NCBI RefSeq assembly: GCF_003663945.1
Contig: NZ_RCCH01000006.1
Coordinates: 186,001 to 250,000 of the forward strand
From: Lacinutrix venerupis
Lineage (GTDB): Bacteria > Bacteroidota > Bacteroidia > Flavobacteriales > Flavobacteriaceae
Length of the DNA stretch: 64,000 nucleotides
Reading direction: 5' to 3'
The notes beneath the pieces are model-generated. The model was not told where the DNA came from and did not search any database. It worked only from the letters and a program-made list of their open reading frames with translations. Of this stretch, positions 48,992-59,676 are shown piece after piece. Position 1 is the stretch's first letter. Every line of letters begins with the position of its first letter. Position numbers and translations under genes: made by a program.

Positions 48992-49891
48992 ATGAAAAAA
49001 CATTTACATTTTATAGTATTAATTGTCTTACTTGTTTCTTGCAAGAATGATGTTTCTAAAAATGAAACTTTACCTCAAACTAATACAGAAATTATAAAAA
49101 AGTCTGTTTTAATTGAAACTTTTAAATATAAGCCTAATGCAGCACCAATTATAAGTGTACATCGTGGAGGAAAGAGTATAAAAAACTACCCAGAAAATTG
49201 CTTAGAGACTTTACAATATGTAAACGATAGTATTCCTGCTATTTACGAAATAGACGTAGCTAAAACAAAAGATTTTAAACTTGTATTATTACACGATAAT
49301 ACTTTAGATAGAACAACTACAGGTTCTGGAAAAATTTTAGATTATACTTATCAAGAATTACAAGCCTTTAATATGGTTGACGATTTTGGTAACGAAACCA
49401 GTTTTAAAATTCCATTATTTACTAATGTTTTAAAATGGGCAAAGCAAAATAATGTAGTGTTAACAGTAGATATTAAAAGAAGTGTTAATGTTGAAACAGT
49501 AATAGATGCTATTAGAAAAGAACAAGCAGAAGATAACTGTATTATAATTACTTACGATTTAAAACAAGCACAGAAAGCTTATAAGTGGGCACCAGAACTT
49601 CTATTATCTGTTTCTGCAAGGAATGATAAAGAGTTAGACTGGTTATTGCACTCTAATATTCCTACCGAAAATATGTTAGCTTTTACTGGAACACGCCTAT
49701 CTCCAGATGCGTTTTATAAAAAAGTACAATCTTATGGTATAAAAACAATTTTGGGTACATTAGGAAATTTAGATAATCAAGCAAAATCTAAAGGAGAAGT
49801 GCCATACAGTGTTTGGAAAAATAAAGGAATAGATATTTTTGCAACAGACAGACCGTTTGCGGTAGCAAAAGCTTTAAATATTAAAAAATAG
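48992..49891 (+). CDS. Glycerophosphodiester phosphodiesterase family lipoprotein
   Basis: 299 residues. Lipobox LVSC (Cys17), then a GDPD TIM-barrel with SVHRGGKSIKNYPENCLET (active-site His/Arg/Glu), EIDVAKTKDFKLVLLHDNTL, DRTTTGSGKI, LTVDIK, and the C-terminal GIDIFATDRPFAVAKAL. It probably hydrolyses glycerophosphodiesters to glycerol-3-phosphate and alcohols. The lipid anchor places it in the periplasm or outer membrane. It starts about 34 nt behind the operon terminator. Confidence 0.88.
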   Translation: MKKHLHFIVLIVLLVSCKNDVSKNETLPQTNTEIIKKSVLIETFKYKPNAAPIISVHRGGKSIKNYPENCLETLQYVNDSIPAIYEIDVAKTKDFKLVLLHDNTLDRTTTGSGKILDYTYQELQAFNMVDDFGNETSFKIPLFTNVLKWAKQNNVVLTVDIKRSVNVETVIDAIRKEQAEDNCIIITYDLKQAQKAYKWAPELLLSVSARNDKELDWLLHSNIPTENMLAFTGTRLSPDAFYKKVQSYGIKTILGTLGNLDNQAKSKGEVPYSVWKNKGIDIFATDRPFAVAKALNIKK

Positions 49892-49905
49892 AATAAACAA
49901 TTAAG

Positions 49906-50373
49906 ATGAAATACGCTAGGTTAACAAAAGAGCAGTTTGAAGAGTTACATAAGGAGTTTATAAACTTTTTAGCAACACAATCTATAACAGCAGAAGAATG
50001 GGCAAATTTAAAAGCCAATAAGCCAGAATTAGCAGAAGTAGAATTAGATGTTTTTAGCGATTTAATTTGGGAAGGAGTACTAAATCAAACCAGATATTTA
50101 GAACACATTTCTCCAAACGATATTCATTTGTTTTCTTTAAACGAAGATAACATGCATTTAATTGGTATTAAAGTAAAAGAAGATGTCGATTTAACAACAA
50201 AAGAAGGCTTTAATTGGTTAAGAAATAACTTAATGCATGATAATGTAGAGTTTGTACAAGCTAAAAAGGACTACAGCGACGATAAAAACTTAGATAAATT
50301 TACACTTATTCAGCAAGGATCTAACATTACTAAGGGCGAATTGTATGAATATATGTTTAAACTTATAAATTAA
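49906..50373 (+). CDS. Conserved cytoplasmic protein, DUF6495-like
   Basis: 155 residues. It begins MKYARLTKEQFEELHKEFIN and carries FLATQSITAEEWANLKANKP, DLIWEGVLNQTRYLEHISP and EGFNWLRNNLMHDNVEFVQA. The pattern fits a small conserved Flavobacteriia family I associate with DUF6495, found beside hisS; the assignment is from memory. It has no signal peptide. The function is unknown. Confidence 0.65.
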   Translation: MKYARLTKEQFEELHKEFINFLATQSITAEEWANLKANKPELAEVELDVFSDLIWEGVLNQTRYLEHISPNDIHLFSLNEDNMHLIGIKVKEDVDLTTKEGFNWLRNNLMHDNVEFVQAKKDYSDDKNLDKFTLIQQGSNITKGELYEYMFKLIN

Positions 50374-50556
50374 CAAATTCCTGCGAATGCAGGAATCTCA
50401 TTAATTAACTTTCGTTATTTACAACTAAACGACTATTTTTGTCATTCCGCACTTGATGCGGAATCTAAATTTAAGAAAACGTCACTTCGAGTGATTTGTG
50501 AAGCATGAGCAAATTGTATCGAGAAGACATTAAAAAGATTCCTGCCTTCGCAGGAA
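50374..50556. repeat. Mosaic of small palindromes between the DUF6495-like gene and hisS
   Basis: Three perfect hairpins: ATTCCTGC-GAAT-GCAGGAAT (50377-50396), ATTCCGCA-CTTGA-TGCGGAAT (50444-50464) and TTCCTGC-CTTC-GCAGGAA (50539-50556). Between the last two lies CGTCACTTCGAGTGATTTGTG...GTATCGAGAAG (about 50480-50528). The first and third hairpins share ATTCCTGC/GCAGGAA. They look like fragments of several dispersed palindromic repeats. The last hairpin ends 6 nt before the hisS ATG. Confidence 0.65.
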
Positions 50557-50562
50557 GTTGAT

Positions 50563-51948
50563 ATGGCACAAAAACCAAGTATACCAAAAGGAACAAGAGA
50601 TTTTAATCCCGAACAAGTTGCAAAACGCAATTACATATTTAATACTATAAAATCTCAATTTAAAACTTTTGGATTTCAACCTATAGAAACACCAAGTTTT
50701 GAAAATAGTGATACTTTAATGGGAAAGTATGGTGAAGAAGGTGATCGCTTAATTTTTAAGATTTTAAATAGTGGTGATTATTTATCCAAAGTAAATGATG
50801 AAGAATACGCAGGTAAAGATTCTAATAAAATTACCGCTAAAATTTCAGAAAAAGCTTTGCGCTACGATTTAACAGTGCCATTTGCTAGATATGTAGTGCA
50901 ACACCAAAACGATATAGATTTCCCTTTTAAGCGTTATCAAATGCAACCAGTTTGGAGAGCAGATAGACCACAAAAAGGACGATTTAGAGAGTTTTATCAA
51001 TGCGATGCAGATGTTGTTGGCAGTGATAGCTTATGGCAGGAAGTAGAATTTATACAACTTTACGATAATGTGTTTACTGCTTTAGGTTTAAAAGGAACTA
51101 CTATTAAAATAAATAATCGTAAAATACTTTCTGGTATTGCTGAAGTAATAGGTGCTAGCGATAAACTTATAGATTTTACTGTAGCTTTAGATAAGTTAGA
51201 TAAAATAGGAGAGGAGAAGGTAAAAGAAGAAATGTTAGGTAAAGGAATTTCGCAAAGCGGAATAGATAAATTGCAACCATTGTTTTCTTTAACTGGAGAT
51301 TTTAATTCTCAAATAGAAAGTTTAAAAGACATTCTTAGTACTTCCGAAGAAGGAAAAAAAGGTATTGAAGAATTAGATTTTATTAATAAAGCAATTAGTG
51401 AGCTAGACCTAAAAACGGCTAATTTACAGTTAGATGTTACTTTGGCTCGAGGATTAAATTATTACACGGGCGCTATTTTTGAAGTGTCTGCACCACAAGG
51501 AGTAAAAATGGGATCTATTGGCGGTGGAGGAAGATATGCCGATTTAACTGGTGTTTTTGGTCTTAAAAATGTAAGTGGTGTTGGCATAAGTTTTGGGTTA
51601 GACCGTATTTATTTAGTGTTAGAAGAATTAGGATTGTTTCCAGAAACTATTGCTAAAAGTACAGAAGTTCTATTTATAAATTTTGGAGATGCCGAAGCAT
51701 TATTTAGTTTAAAAGCAATTAAATATTTAAGAGAAACTGGTATTAATGCAGAGCTTTATCCAGATAAAATAACAAATGGAAAGCATATGAAAAAGCAAAT
51801 GAATTATGCTAATAAACGTAATATTCCATTTGTGGTTTTAGTAGGTGAGGAGGAAATGAATAAGAATAGTTATACTTTAAAGAATATGAAATCTGGAGAA
51901 CAGAATAAAGTAGAGCTAAAAAAACTAATAAGTTTATTAAAAAATTAA
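50563..51948 (+). CDS. hisS: Histidyl-tRNA synthetase
   Basis: 461 residues. The class II motifs are all visible: [20 protein letters not shown] at the start, [11 protein letters not shown] (motif 2 region), [30 protein letters not shown], the histidine A motif [13 protein letters not shown], and motif 3 ([18 protein letters not shown]). The C-terminal anticodon-binding domain ends [11 protein letters not shown]. Full length. A terminator follows 20 nt after the stop codon. Confidence 0.97.
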   Translation: MAQKPSIPKGTRDFNPEQVAKRNYIFNTIKSQFKTFGFQPIETPSFENSDTLMGKYGEEGDRLIFKILNSGDYLSKVNDEEYAGKDSNKITAKISEKALRYDLTVPFARYVVQHQNDIDFPFKRYQMQPVWRADRPQKGRFREFYQCDADVVGSDSLWQEVEFIQLYDNVFTALGLKGTTIKINNRKILSGIAEVIGASDKLIDFTVALDKLDKIGEEKVKEEMLGKGISQSGIDKLQPLFSLTGDFNSQIESLKDILSTSEEGKKGIEELDFINKAISELDLKTANLQLDVTLARGLNYYTGAIFEVSAPQGVKMGSIGGGGRYADLTGVFGLKNVSGVGISFGLDRIYLVLEELGLFPETIAKSTEVLFINFGDAEALFSLKAIKYLRETGINAELYPDKITNGKHMKKQMNYANKRNIPFVVLVGEEEMNKNSYTLKNMKSGEQNKVELKKLISLLKN

Positions 51949-51967
51949 TAGGAATATTATAATAATT

Positions 51968-52002
51968 AAAAAACCTGAGGACTTGTTGTTCTCAGGTTTT
52001 TT
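51968..52002 (+). terminator. Terminator of hisS
   Basis: AAAAAACCTGAG (51968-51979) pairs perfectly with CTCAGGTTTTTT (51991-52002) around 11 nt, with A and T tails. It lies about 20 nt behind hisS. Confidence 0.9.
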
Positions 52003-52029
52003 AGTTTTTATTTAGATGCAAGTAATAAA

Positions 52030-52887
52030 TTAATTAACTAATATTTTTTTTGATTTTGATTCTACATCCGAATTAACTCTTAAAATATATTGTCCAGACT
52101 TTAAGTTATTTGTCTGTATTACAATTTTTTCTTCTTTACCAATGGAATTATACTTTGCTTTTAATTTTCCAGAAAATGAATAAATTTCGACAGATGTAAT
52201 AGGAGCAGTATCAGGATTGTTAATACTAATTTGTTTTGAGTTGTTTAAAAACTGAATTTGAACACCAGCTTCAGCCTTTAATCCTAGGCTAATATCTATG
52301 TTTATGCCAAAACCGTCTTCGTCTTCTTCATCGGTATTATCTGTTGTAGAATTTTCTTCTTCTTCTTCTTCTGTGTTTTCATTTTCATTTATAAAACGTA
52401 ATTCAAACCGATTTACATAGTCTCCAGCATTTAAAGCTAAAGAAACTCCAGTGTTATTTTTTATGTTGTAATAAGTGTTGTCTTCTTTATCAAAAAGAAA
52501 AATCTCTCTATCCTCTGGTACATTTTGTAATTGGTCTATAACTATAGTGTAATCACCATCTATAGCAGTATGTACACCTATAGGTAAAATTGAATTTTCG
52601 TCTATATTGTCTATACCTTGAATATTAAATTTTCTATTATCTATTATCCAGTAAATATCATCTGGATTAGTGTTAAAAATTTCGGCATCGTAACCAAAAT
52701 CTATTCCTGCAGTCGCATTATTATCTACAGTAACTAAAATTTGTTTGTGAGTATTGGTTGTAGAGGTAAAGCCTAATCTAATTTTCATTCTATTATCATT
52801 ATTAGTCCCTTGTTGAGCAAATAAATTGATACAGAATAATGTAATTATAAACGTATATAATATTTTTTTTAGCGAAAAATTATTCAT
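52030..52887 (-). CDS. Secreted T9SS type A sorting-domain protein, short paralogue
   Basis: 285 residues from ATG 52887, which starts the signal peptide ILYTFIITLFCINLFAQ. The body (NDNRMKIRLGFTSTTNTHKQ, then PIGVHTAIDGDYTIVIDQL and NAGDYVNRFELRF) parallels the C-terminal part of the protein at 53099-59479 (NDNRLKIRLGF, NAGEYLNRFDLRF). An acidic linker (NENTEEEEEENSTTDNTDEED) follows, then the sorting domain (about 210-285: SVEIYSFSGKLKAKYNSI, then YILRVNSDVESKSKKILV). It is exported by the type IX system. Function unknown. Confidence 0.8.
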   Translation of the reverse strand: MNNFSLKKILYTFIITLFCINLFAQQGTNNDNRMKIRLGFTSTTNTHKQILVTVDNNATAGIDFGYDAEIFNTNPDDIYWIIDNRKFNIQGIDNIDENSILPIGVHTAIDGDYTIVIDQLQNVPEDREIFLFDKEDNTYYNIKNNTGVSLALNAGDYVNRFELRFINENENTEEEEEENSTTDNTDEEDEDGFGINIDISLGLKAEAGVQIQFLNNSKQISINNPDTAPITSVEIYSFSGKLKAKYNSIGKEEKIVIQTNNLKSGQYILRVNSDVESKSKKILVN

Positions 52888-53047
52888 GGTTAGCGATTTT
52901 AAAAAACAAAAAAAGTAAGATTTTGTTTCTCTCAAATTTATAGCAATAAGTAAGTTAAATTTTAAAAAAAGCTACAAAAAACTAATAAATACGATATACG
53001 GCAAGTTTGTGTTAATTTTTACGATTAACTACTTTTTACATAAAAAG

Positions 53048-53076
53048 AAAGCCTGAAACTTAATGTTTCAGGCTTT
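53048..53076 (-). terminator. Terminator of the 2126-residue T9SS gene
   Basis: AAAGCCTGAAAC (53048-53059) pairs perfectly with GTTTCAGGCTTT (53065-53076) around 5 nt. On the minus strand a T-rich stretch follows (CTTTTTA). It lies about 20 nt behind the stop codon. Confidence 0.85.
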
Positions 53077-53098
53077 AGAATTTTTAGATTTCTATATA

Positions 53099-56000
53099 TT
53101 ACTCAACTAAAACTTTTTTAGAGAGTTTTCCGTTTTCGGTATTAATTTCTATAATATATGCTCCAGTAGAAATATTATTAGTTTTTAATTCAATAATACT
53201 ATCATTTTCTATTTCGGTATATTTTATAATTGACTGACCTAAAATATTAAATAATTCTACAGATTTAATAATTTCGAATTCTGGATTATTAATAACAATA
53301 GTTTCGTTATTGTTTGCAAAATAATATTGTAAACTAGTTTCAGCTTCAAAATCTTGAGTGCTTAAAGTATTTGCGTTAGAGAACCTTAAGTCAAAACGGT
53401 TTAAATACTCACCTGCATTTAAATTAACGGTAAATTCTGGGTTATTTCTAATATCAAAATAAGTATCTGTAACGTTGTCATAAATGTATATTTCTAAATC
53501 ATTAGGAACATTTTCTAGAGCATCAATTTTAATACTGTTATCTCCGTTTTCATTAGTAATAATTCCTAATGGTAAAATTGTAGAAACATCTATTTGGTTT
53601 GTTCCTTGAATAAGATATTTTTTATCATCTATATCCCAAAACATGTCGGTAACTTGAGAATCGTTAGACTCTCCATCATATCCAAAATCTACTTGTGGTG
53701 TAGCATTTACATCTTGTGTTACTAGAATTTGTCTTGTATAAGTGTCATTAACAGAATTAAAACCTAATCTAATTTTTAATCTATTATCATTATATACAGT
53801 TTCGTTTGGTTGGTTATTGCTTTGTCTTATAAATACAGAGTTAGCTCCTTCTTTTTCAAAAACACGTTGTCCGTTATTAAAGTTTATAGTTCCAGAACTA
53901 GATCCTGTAATAAAGAAACTTTGTCCAACAGGAATATAACGGTCTGGAGTTTTTGTTGGTGTTCCTCCTGTTGTAGTTCCTCCTGTTGTATAGTCGTGTT
54001 GCATAGCTGGTATACCTCCCGAAAGATTATATGTTGCATAACCTCCTTCATATTGTGATACATAATGAGATCCTCCACCAAAGTGTTCCCAAAAATATAC
54101 TGTACCAGTAGTGTTTGTGTTATTTAATATAAATGTATTAGCGTCTAATGCTGATGCATATGGGTTACCAACTAAATAATCATAATTATTATCTATAGTT
54201 AAGTTAATATCACCATTATTAGGCTTTCCTCTAAAAACATAGTTTTGTTCTAAAGCAATATTGCCATTAGTGTTACTTACACCTTTCATTGTAAATCCTT
54301 CTCCTGCAGACATTGTTCCAGTACTACGTACATGTTGCCAGTTATAATAGTCTGTAGCTAAGTTTGCATACTTCCAAATCCAGTAATCTGCAATACCTAT
54401 AGGTGAGCCAGATGTTCCATCATAACCATTAATTATAAAATTAATAGCTTGTGGTGAAGCAGGATTAGTACCGTCTAACAATACATCTGGAATTGTGTAA
54501 TTATTGTTGTTAGTGGTCGTGTTACTAACACCAACTGGTGAAGACCAATAATTATATGTGTATAAATCTTGTGTACCTTGTTGGTCTCTTTCTAATAGTC
54601 CAGAACTTGTTACATCTAAATCTGAATCTATAGTTTGTATTAATTGAGATTCTCCTTCTAAATCTATTTTACCATCTAAGTTCAGATAGTGAGATATTGT
54701 TAAAGCATTCCCTGAGTTTGTAGCTGTATTTCCTGCTACAGATAAAGTGTTACCTATAACATTAAGAGATAATAAAACTCTATTGCTATTGTTTGCAGTA
54801 GGTAACGATGTATTATCCATAGTAATGTTGTGGTTTGTTTCTACAATATTCCAATCTACAGTAGTGTCGCTATTTACTATAGAAGCTGCACCAGGAATTG
54901 TTTGCACATCTCCGTTAAGCCATGTACTGTTTAAATTCCAATCTGTATTATTTGCCGTTTGGTAAGGTAATGGTGCAGTTTGAAAATCTACTGTGTTTAA
55001 GTTTCTTAAAGCACCTTGATTTCCATTCCCAGAAGCATCTTCTGTATTTGTATATGTATAAATAGACATTGGATAGTATGCAGCTAAAGCATTCCATGGT
55101 ATGGTTGCAACATCGTTTTTAGTTATAGACGATGGAATAACTTTACCATTAACAAAACCAGTGTTTTCTTGAATTTCTTGATTCATTATATACTGTAATT
55201 GTGCTTGAGTAAGTTCTGTATCCCAAATTCTAACTTCATCAATATTTCCTCTAAAGTATTGTGTAGGCGTGTTTTTTCCTGCAGCAGCAATATTAAAAGA
55301 CTCATCTGTATCTATAGGTGCATTTCTATTTGCAGATCGGTCTAATACACCATCAATATATAGGTAAACTCTTGTGCCGTTGTAGATGGCAGCAACGTGA
55401 TGCCACTCATCGTCTGGAATAGAAGTGTTAGATGTTAGGTTTTGGTTGGTTCCATTTATCCAACGCATTTGAATTCTGTTATCATTTATTATCCTAAAAT
55501 CATAACCTTCTGTATAAGCTACATCTCGTTTAGATATAATAGATGCATTACCAGTATCTGCGGCATCTCTTTTTATCCAAGCAGAAATTGTAAATCCAGA
55601 TGGATTTAAATTTAACTTATTAGACATATCGATATAGTCTTGCGAACCGTCAAAATAAACAGAACGTGTTACTTCTACTTGCGGTGCATAACCAAAAGTA
55701 ATATATTTAGTACCATTAAAATCGTAATCTGCTTCTAGATTAGATCCATTTATTTGCATTAATCTATAATCTGCAGTAGGATCGAATACTGGTGTATCTG
55801 AAATAAACATATAATAACTTCCAGGAGGACTAATATTTCTGATAGCATCTTGAGGAATACTTACTTTTACAGAACCTACATCTCCACCAGTTTCAACAAC
55901 TTTCCAGATACGTTGCATTCCTAAAAAGCTTACAGGAGTCGACAATCCAGAAATTCCAGAACTTAAATCTACAGCAACAGTTATTGGAGCAGCATCTAAA

Positions 56001-59000
56001 CTAGCATTGTTATTTCCCCAAACTAAGTAGTTTTTATCATTTAAAGTTTCAGTATTTGTTGAAATGTTTTCTGAATTAGTGTTATAAATGTCGTTTAATC
56101 CCATAGTAAGGATACCTTCAATTCTTCCAAAACCATCTACAGCATCATTTACACTTCTAGATTGTTTTTGGTTTAATTCTCCATCATCATCTCTACCAAT
56201 ACCAGCAATATCGTAATTGTATCCAATGTTTGCAGATTGATCCCAGATAACGCCTCCGTCACTATCTACATAGTCTTGCGAAGTACCGTTAACACCTAAT
56301 GTTATACCATATTTAATGGCAAGATAAGATTGTATTCTATTACGTTCTTGAGTAAGGTTGGCATCAGATTTTCTTGAGTTATATGTTATTACTTCTGCAA
56401 TACGACCATCAAAACTACCATTCCAGTATTGGCTTCTTCCTAACCAATATCTTCCATTGTTAATAGTAGCATATCTGGAAATGTCATTTGTTTCGTTTCC
56501 AACCTGGTTGGCGTTGAAATATAATTCCATATCAGTATCAGATGCATTTTGTCTAATATTTATTATTTGAATTTTATTATAATCGTTAGTTGAGTTTGTA
56601 TCTGCTCTTCCATATCCATTTTCGGCAGGATTTGAAGGTGTTTCGCTAGTTGTACCAATACAGAAAGTTAACCTTTCGTTATTAAACCTTGCAGTGTAAG
56701 ATCCATAACCAAAACCAGTAACATCTTCTGTATAACTTTCAGTTAAGGGATCTGAGCCTGTAAAAGTGTCTAAAGGAACCATTCCTGTAGTAATTGTAGG
56801 ATCTGGCATTAGTACCACAAACATATCATTTGTATTAAAACCTCCAGTTCCTTTTAGCTCATCTCTATTAGTAATATATGTCATATCAGCATATGCTGTA
56901 GTGTTGTCGTTTTCAAACTCAATAACAGGATTAAAGTTCATGTTTTTTACAGTATTGTTTCTAAATACTGGTTCTTGACCAGCAACAACAACTTCTGCAT
57001 TATTTCCTTTTCCATTATCTATCCATTGGCTTACAAGAGATCCATCGGTAGCAGTTGTAGTTCCGTTTACTTGATCTGCTTTTAACCATAAGTCTAAGCC
57101 AGATACTACTCCTCCAGGAGCTACTGTAGGTGTACAAAATGTAGTCGCAGAAATTTTAATATTATCTACATAAACTCTATCATTACTATTGTTAGCATTA
57201 CAACGTACTCGAAACCTACTATTGGTTGTAAAAGAATAATCTGTTGCGAAAATTGTAGATGTTTTAGAGTAAGCAAATGGAGTTTCTGTAGCTTCGAAAT
57301 CTGCATTTTTATTTACTATAGATCCACTTACAAAATTTCCAATTACTATCCAGTTTGTACCACCATCACTACTATATTCAATAAAAAAGCGTTCTCCGTT
57401 ATCCATTCCTTCAGGTTTGAAAAAGAATTTAAAATCTACTTTGTCATAAGTAAGTATATCGAAAATAGGAGAAATAAATGATGAAGTATTTCCAGTTGCA
57501 TCACTATTACTAACTCTTAAACTAAAGTTGCCATCGTAAGACCATGTCGCATTATTTTGACGAGATGCATTAGCACCGCCAGAAGTCCAGCCTTCTAAAC
57601 CGCTTTCAAAAGTAGCGTTGTGTATATCTATAGATCCACAAGGAGGTGGAATAAATCCTGTACCTTGAATGTTAAAATTATATGGGTCTTCGTCACTATC
57701 ATTATTATCAATACTAATACTAGCAGTTCTTAAGCCAACAGCACTTGGATCAAACGTGATAGCAAAAGTTGTACTATTACCTCCAGTAATTGGAGTAGTA
57801 GGTATTGTAGTAATTGTAAAGTCTGCTGCATTGGCACCAGTTATATTGACGTAAGGAGTGCCTCCTGTTAAATTTAAATCTGAAGAACCATTATTCATAA
57901 TTGTAAAAACATTTACATTGGTTCCTCCAGCAATATCGATTGTTCCAAAATCTGTATCATCTGAAAAATCCGGAGTAGTATCGCCATCTAAAATAGTAGT
58001 AGCGTTTCCTTGGATGTTTATTTCTGAAAACGGAGTAAAACCATTACCTTGAATATTAAAAGTGTATGGGTTCTCATCAGCATCATCATTAGTGATTTTT
58101 ACTGTAGCTGTTCTTAATCCTACATCACTTGGATCAAAATTAATAGTAAAGGTTGTGCTACTTCCTGCTGAAATTGAATTAGAAGGTGCTGTAGTTACCG
58201 TAAAATCACCAGCATGTAATCCTGATATAGTTATATAAGGAGCAGCTCCTGCTAAATTAAGTGTAGCTGAACCTAAATTTTCAATAGTAAATGTATTGTT
58301 TTGTGAACCAATTACAACATTTACAGTTCCAAAATCAGTATCATCTGCCACATCTGGTGTTGTGTCTCCATCTACAATATTTACAGCATTACCTTGAATA
58401 TTAATTTCTGGTTGTGGAGCAACACTTGTAACTAATGAAATATCATCAATAGCCATATCTCCTGTAAAGTTATTTTTTGTTTCTTCTCTAAAGCGAATTT
58501 TAACGGTTTGACCTACATAAGCGCTTAAATCTATATCAACTAAATTCCAATTTTGATTACTACTTGTTTGGTCTTGTCCTAACTGAGACCAAAGTGTTGA
58601 GAAATTTACACCATTATCTGTACTTAATTCTACAAAAAGGTCTCCCATACTATCACCATACATATGGTAATAAAATGAAAAATCTGCTGCGGTTTCAGAT
58701 GTTAAATCAAAACAAGGACTTGATAAAATAAAAGTATCATTATAATTAGGGCTACTAGACTCAGTAAACATATACCAACTCCCTCCATTAGCTGCAGATG
58801 GTCCTGTGTTGTTAGATGGTGTACCTCCACTTCTTCTAGTCCAATCATTATCATCATTAGTACTTTGTATCCAATTTCCTATACCAGATTCAAATCCTTC
58901 ATTGTAAGGAAAAGTGTCTACTGTAGTTTCACATGAATATCCAGTAATTACTATATCATCAAAAACGGCATATTCATCAGTTCCGTTACATTGGCCTGTA

Positions 59001-59479
59001 AATCGAAAGGCAGAATTTGCATTGAAATTATATGTTGCACTATTTAATGAAAAAGTGAAAGTTTGTTGAGTTGTACTTGAATTAGCAAACTCTACACCTC
59101 TTCTGTAATCTTCTAGTGTAACCCATGAAGTACCATCAAAATATTGCAAATTAAAACCTTCATTATTATCAATATTTAATGAAGTAAAACAAAATTGAAA
59201 ATCAACACTATCATAGGCTGTTAAATTTAGATTAGGAGATGTTATTCTACTAGAGTTATCCAAATTGTGCGAATAGTACACAAAAATAGCACCAACATTA
59301 GTACAACGGTAATTATTATTAGTAGTACGATTTGCATAAGTGCCACCACTTGTCCAACCTTGAAAACCGCTATCAAAAGTGTAATTTCCAATTGTAGTTT
59401 GCGAAAATGTTACATTAAAAAATGATAAGATAAAAAGTAGTAATGCATACTTTTTAAATGCGAGGGTAGAATTTTTCAT
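53099..59479 (-). CDS. Giant multidomain T9SS-exported surface protein
   Basis: 2126 residues. Signal peptide KKYALLLFILSFFNVTFSQ, then a MAM-like region at about 180-355 (PYNEGFESGIGNWIQSTNDD, SPCFDLTSETAADFSFYYH), two choice-of-anchor D units at about 360-610 (each with ATVKITNDDADENPYTFNIQ or similar), a second MAM-like part, a DUF8202-like region from about 796 (SGLDLWLKADQ), a LamG/concanavalin domain at about 1270-1430 (YIDMSNKLNLNPSGFTIS, WHHVAAIYNGTRVYLYIDG), and a T9SS sorting domain at about 2045-2126. It probably binds carbohydrates or matrix at the surface. No enzyme active site is seen. Confidence 0.88.
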   Translation of the reverse strand: MKNSTLAFKKYALLLFILSFFNVTFSQTTIGNYTFDSGFQGWTSGGTYANRTTNNNYRCTNVGAIFVYYSHNLDNSSRITSPNLNLTAYDSVDFQFCFTSLNIDNNEGFNLQYFDGTSWVTLEDYRRGVEFANSSTTQQTFTFSLNSATYNFNANSAFRFTGQCNGTDEYAVFDDIVITGYSCETTVDTFPYNEGFESGIGNWIQSTNDDNDWTRRSGGTPSNNTGPSAANGGSWYMFTESSSPNYNDTFILSSPCFDLTSETAADFSFYYHMYGDSMGDLFVELSTDNGVNFSTLWSQLGQDQTSSNQNWNLVDIDLSAYVGQTVKIRFREETKNNFTGDMAIDDISLVTSVAPQPEINIQGNAVNIVDGDTTPDVADDTDFGTVNVVIGSQNNTFTIENLGSATLNLAGAAPYITISGLHAGDFTVTTAPSNSISAGSSTTFTINFDPSDVGLRTATVKITNDDADENPYTFNIQGNGFTPFSEINIQGNATTILDGDTTPDFSDDTDFGTIDIAGGTNVNVFTIMNNGSSDLNLTGGTPYVNITGANAADFTITTIPTTPITGGNSTTFAITFDPSAVGLRTASISIDNNDSDEDPYNFNIQGTGFIPPPCGSIDIHNATFESGLEGWTSGGANASRQNNATWSYDGNFSLRVSNSDATGNTSSFISPIFDILTYDKVDFKFFFKPEGMDNGERFFIEYSSDGGTNWIVIGNFVSGSIVNKNADFEATETPFAYSKTSTIFATDYSFTTNSRFRVRCNANNSNDRVYVDNIKISATTFCTPTVAPGGVVSGLDLWLKADQVNGTTTATDGSLVSQWIDNGKGNNAEVVVAGQEPVFRNNTVKNMNFNPVIEFENDNTTAYADMTYITNRDELKGTGGFNTNDMFVVLMPDPTITTGMVPLDTFTGSDPLTESYTEDVTGFGYGSYTARFNNERLTFCIGTTSETPSNPAENGYGRADTNSTNDYNKIQIINIRQNASDTDMELYFNANQVGNETNDISRYATINNGRYWLGRSQYWNGSFDGRIAEVITYNSRKSDANLTQERNRIQSYLAIKYGITLGVNGTSQDYVDSDGGVIWDQSANIGYNYDIAGIGRDDDGELNQKQSRSVNDAVDGFGRIEGILTMGLNDIYNTNSENISTNTETLNDKNYLVWGNNNASLDAAPITVAVDLSSGISGLSTPVSFLGMQRIWKVVETGGDVGSVKVSIPQDAIRNISPPGSYYMFISDTPVFDPTADYRLMQINGSNLEADYDFNGTKYITFGYAPQVEVTRSVYFDGSQDYIDMSNKLNLNPSGFTISAWIKRDAADTGNASIISKRDVAYTEGYDFRIINDNRIQMRWINGTNQNLTSNTSIPDDEWHHVAAIYNGTRVYLYIDGVLDRSANRNAPIDTDESFNIAAAGKNTPTQYFRGNIDEVRIWDTELTQAQLQYIMNQEIQENTGFVNGKVIPSSITKNDVATIPWNALAAYYPMSIYTYTNTEDASGNGNQGALRNLNTVDFQTAPLPYQTANNTDWNLNSTWLNGDVQTIPGAASIVNSDTTVDWNIVETNHNITMDNTSLPTANNSNRVLLSLNVIGNTLSVAGNTATNSGNALTISHYLNLDGKIDLEGESQLIQTIDSDLDVTSSGLLERDQQGTQDLYTYNYWSSPVGVSNTTTNNNNYTIPDVLLDGTNPASPQAINFIINGYDGTSGSPIGIADYWIWKYANLATDYYNWQHVRSTGTMSAGEGFTMKGVSNTNGNIALEQNYVFRGKPNNGDINLTIDNNYDYLVGNPYASALDANTFILNNTNTTGTVYFWEHFGGGSHYVSQYEGGYATYNLSGGIPAMQHDYTTGGTTTGGTPTKTPDRYIPVGQSFFITGSSSGTINFNNGQRVFEKEGANSVFIRQSNNQPNETVYNDNRLKIRLGFNSVNDTYTRQILVTQDVNATPQVDFGYDGESNDSQVTDMFWDIDDKKYLIQGTNQIDVSTILPLGIITNENGDNSIKIDALENVPNDLEIYIYDNVTDTYFDIRNNPEFTVNLNAGEYLNRFDLRFSNANTLSTQDFEAETSLQYYFANNNETIVINNPEFEIIKSVELFNILGQSIIKYTEIENDSIIELKTNNISTGAYIIEINTENGKLSKKVLVE

Positions 59480-59676
59480 AAGTAGTTAGGTTAATTTAGG
59501 GAACCTAGTTTGTAATAGGTTGTAAAACTACAATATTAGTCCTTAAAAAGCAAAAATAATCGATGAAATGCATTTTGTGTTTTTAATATATTGATTTTCA
59601 GTGTTTTGCGATATAAAAAATCAGTGTATTTGAGCGTGTAATTGTGTATTTTGTCGATGAAAGATTGTTTGAAAAT

